Origin: Pseudomonadota bacterium
GTDB taxonomy: Bacteria; Pseudomonadota; Alphaproteobacteria; Rhizobiales; Aestuariivirgaceae
Length of the DNA: 16,519 nucleotides
Direction: 5' to 3'
NCBI GenBank assembly: GCA_016522385.1
Contig: JAEKFU010000262.1
Coordinates: 1-16,519 of the forward strand
A program made the position numbers and the translations under genes. Shown here in pieces: positions 15,197 through 16,519 of the stretch. The stretch's first letter is position 1; each line of letters begins with the position of its first letter. Under the pieces are notes generated by a model. It saw only the letters and a program-made list of their open reading frames with translations. It did no database searches and was not told the origin of the DNA.

Positions 15197-15477
15197 AGTG
15201 ATGTGGCACCCGGCAAACTATGTCGCATTTTTGCTATTGATTGGGGGTCTAGCCCGTTCTCTTCGGCAAAGTCGACCAACAATTTCTCATCGGTTAACAA
15301 ATAATCCAAAATGCCCGCAAGAACTTCAGTTTGCCCGGCGCGAGCCGCCACATCATGTGGTTGAAGACCGGTAAGGTCCAAAAATCGGCTGAAACGGTCG
15401 GTTTCGCGGGCCAGATACCGCAATGCGTTCAGAGCGACAATTTCAACCTCGTTCATATTTGTGACAGAATTCTTCAT
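15193..15477 (-). CDS. DUF3572 family small protein
   Basis: This 94-residue acidic helical protein of unknown function matches DUF3572, which is widespread in alphaproteobacteria. Landmarks are IVALNALRYLARETDRFSRFLDLTGL, DVAARAGQTEVLAGILDYLLTDEKLLVDFAEENGLDP and a final RHSLPG. DUF3572 genes are commonly found divergent from divK-pleD in Rhizobiales, as here. ATG 15477 is taken as the start; the second ATG at 15456 (MNEVEIVALNAL) is nearly as good and fits the family's usual start, and neither has a strong ribosome site. It is the first gene of the overlapping HAD-kinase-lyase operon, whose promoter must lie in the 15478-15661 gap shared with divK. Confidence 0.85.
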   Translation of the reverse strand: MKNSVTNMNEVEIVALNALRYLARETDRFSRFLDLTGLQPHDVAARAGQTEVLAGILDYLLTDEKLLVDFAEENGLDPQSIAKMRHSLPGATSL

Positions 15478-15525
15478 ATCCGTTGCAATGGAATTAACCA
15501 GTGCAGCCTTACGTAACGCACAACC

Positions 15526-15644
15526 GGAGGAGGGTTAAGCTGTTGGTTACGGATTCTTGGGAGTATCACTGGCGTATCAGTTGGGGTTTCCGCGTGATTT
15601 TAATGACAATGCGGAACATAGGAAAGAACGGACGCCAACATTGA
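15526..15644 (+). other. Possible leader peptide ORF ahead of divK
   Basis: A very strong ribosome-site sequence, GGAGGAGGG (15526-15534), has no annotated start at the right distance except a TTG at 15543, 9 nt past AGGAGG. That TTG opens a 33-codon frame rich in Trp (WEYHWRISWGF) ending at TGA 15642-15644. The TGA overlaps a TTG (15641-15643) in frame with divK, a TTGA overlap of the kind used in translational coupling. No homologue is known to me. It may be chance. Confidence 0.2.
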
Positions 15645-15661
15645 GTCAGAGTGCTGCACAT

Positions 15662-16075
15662 ATGGGCGACTCTTCTGGATCGCATGGCGCGGAAAAAGCG
15701 CCGGCAAAAACCGTGCTGATCGTTGAGGACAATGAGCTCAATATGAAGCTGTTCAACGATTTGCTGGAAGCGCATGGCTATCGGGTATTACAAACCCGCG
15801 AAGGCCTCTCAGCGCTCGACATCGCGCGCGAGCACAAACCTGATCTCATCTTGATGGATATCCAGTTGCCTGAAGTTTCCGGCATCGAGGTCACCAAATG
15901 GCTGAAAGAAGATGATGCCTTGCGTGATATTCCGGTTGTTGCCGTCACCGCCTTTGCCATGAAGGGCGATGAGGAAAAGATCCGTGAGGGCGGCTGCGAA
16001 GCCTATATCTCCAAGCCAATCTCAGTGGCGAGTTTTCTGCAAACCATTGATGGATTTCTTAAGGATCCTCAATGA
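15662..16075 (+). CDS. divK: Cell-cycle response regulator DivK
   Basis: DivK is a single-domain response regulator that, when phosphorylated, rewires the DivJ/PleC/DivL-CckA network and so controls CtrA activity and asymmetric division. The receiver domain begins at TVLIVEDNELNMKLFNDLLEAHGY (acidic pocket E22, D23). The phosphoacceptor is D66 in LILMDIQLPEVSG, the switch Thr is T96 in AVTAFAMKGDEEKI, and the Lys is K118 in ISKPISV. From ATG 15662 the protein has 137 residues, with about 16 residues (MGDSSGSHGAEKAPAK) before the domain that ordinary DivK lacks. No ribosome site fits this ATG well; a TTG at 15641 is another start. Its TGA overlaps the pleD ATG (16072-16075), so the pair is translationally coupled, as in Caulobacter and rhizobia. 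Confidence 0.95.
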   Translation: MGDSSGSHGAEKAPAKTVLIVEDNELNMKLFNDLLEAHGYRVLQTREGLSALDIAREHKPDLILMDIQLPEVSGIEVTKWLKEDDALRDIPVVAVTAFAMKGDEEKIREGGCEAYISKPISVASFLQTIDGFLKDPQ

Positions 16076-16519
16076 CCGCACGCGTTTTAGTTGTCGACGA
16101 TATCCTCGCCAATGTGCGCTTGCTCGAGGCCAAGCTGACGGCGGAGTATTTTGAAGTCGTTACGGCAATGAACGGGGTGGATGCTCTTGAGTCGGTGCAG
16201 CGGACAAAGCCCGACATCATTCTGCTCGACGTCATGATGCCCGGTATGGACGGCATCGAAGTGTGCAGTCGTGTCAAGCAGAACCCGGCGACCCATCATA
16301 TTCCGATTATTATGGTGACGGCGCTTGATCAGCCCGAGGACCGGGTGCGAGGTCTGGAGGCCGGAGCAGACGATTTCCTGACCAAACCGGTCAACGACGT
16401 AGCCCTATTCTGTCGGGTCAAGAGCCTTGTCCGGCTGAAGATGCTGACGGACGAGTTACGCTCGAGGTGTGCATCCGGCGAGGAGATGGGCATTCTCAAC
16501 GATGAACACTCAAGCGGGT
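16072..16519 (+). CDS. pleD: Response regulator PleD, 5' part (first receiver domain)
   Basis: PleD is a REC-REC-GGDEF diguanylate cyclase that makes c-di-GMP at the pole during the swarmer-to-stalked transition in Caulobacter; its rhizobial counterparts have related roles. The visible 149 residues cover the first receiver domain, with acidic pocket D9-D10 in VLVVDDILANVRLLEAKL, phosphoacceptor D53 in IILLDVMMPGMDG, T83 in VTALD, and K105 in FLTKPVNDV. The helix that leads into the second receiver domain (DELRSRCASGEEMG) follows. The second REC and GGDEF domains lie beyond the window. AAGGA sits 8 nt before the ATG in addition to the 4-nt overlap with divK. Confidence 0.96.
   Translation, partial: MTARVLVVDDILANVRLLEAKLTAEYFEVVTAMNGVDALESVQRTKPDIILLDVMMPGMDGIEVCSRVKQNPATHHIPIIMVTALDQPEDRVRGLEAGADDFLTKPVNDVALFCRVKSLVRLKMLTDELRSRCASGEEMGILNDEHSSG

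Noticed and set aside
15490..15550. CtrA binding site (TTAA-N7-TTAA) in the divK/DUF3572 intergenic region
   Set aside because: Half-sites TTAACC (15494) and GGTTAA...GGTTAC (15533-15550) are present, but none has the full consensus spacing and sequence.
1..16519. CRISPR arrays, tRNA or rRNA genes, insertion sequences, prophage or toxin-antitoxin pairs
   Set aside because: No regularly spaced repeats, cloverleaf sequences, transposase motifs or paired small genes were recognised on either strand.

Overview
The window is a chromosomal housekeeping region of an alphaproteobacterium, most probably in the Hyphomicrobiales (Rhizobiales). The assignment rests on gene content: divK-pleD with a divergent DUF3572 gene, an EipB (DUF1849) envelope protein, clpS-clpA beside a phasin, a DUF482-type GNAT protein, and a DNA polymerase IV with an N-terminal zinc ribbon. 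The sequence alone does not fix a genus. There is no rRNA, tRNA, CRISPR array, transposase or phage gene.

Layout. 1-447 (-): 5' part of a secreted D-Ala-D-Ala carboxypeptidase. 448-847: divergent control region with a strong promoter and two copies of a likely PhaR operator. 848-1195 (+): phasin, closed by a clear intrinsic terminator (1263-1300). 1452-4172 (+): clpS-clpA. 7232-4173 (-): RidA-family protein, glycerophosphodiester phosphodiesterase, DUF482 GNAT protein and HIT protein, the first three closely spaced. 7424-9572 (+): eipB, then an FAD-dependent oxidoreductase whose stop codon lies inside a near-perfect 50-bp palindrome. 11130-9787 (-): dinB, head to head (20 bp) with an agmatinase-family ureohydrolase (11151-12146, +). 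15477-12266 (-): a four-gene overlapping operon of DUF3572, HAD-like protein, Mak-type ROK fructokinase and fumarase/ASL-superfamily lyase. 15662-16519 (+): divK and the first part of pleD, overlapping by 4 nt.

How the genes work together. Phasin coats PHB granules, and the operator pair suggests it is switched by the PHB-sensing repressor PhaR. ClpS hands N-degron substrates to the ClpA unfoldase; ClpP is not in the window. DivK and PleD are the cell-cycle and polar-development response regulators of alphaproteobacteria. EipB and the carboxypeptidase act in the envelope. The DUF3572/HAD/Mak/lyase operon is the least explained unit: its overlaps imply coordinated synthesis, but no known pathway joins a fructokinase, a HAD enzyme and this lyase.

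I found no clearly new defence, mobile or biosynthetic system. The best leads are the paired operators at the phasin promoter, the 50-bp palindrome, the overlapping HAD-kinase-lyase operon, a YGF instead of IGF/IGL in the ClpP-docking loop of ClpA, and a possible TTG-started leader peptide ahead of divK.
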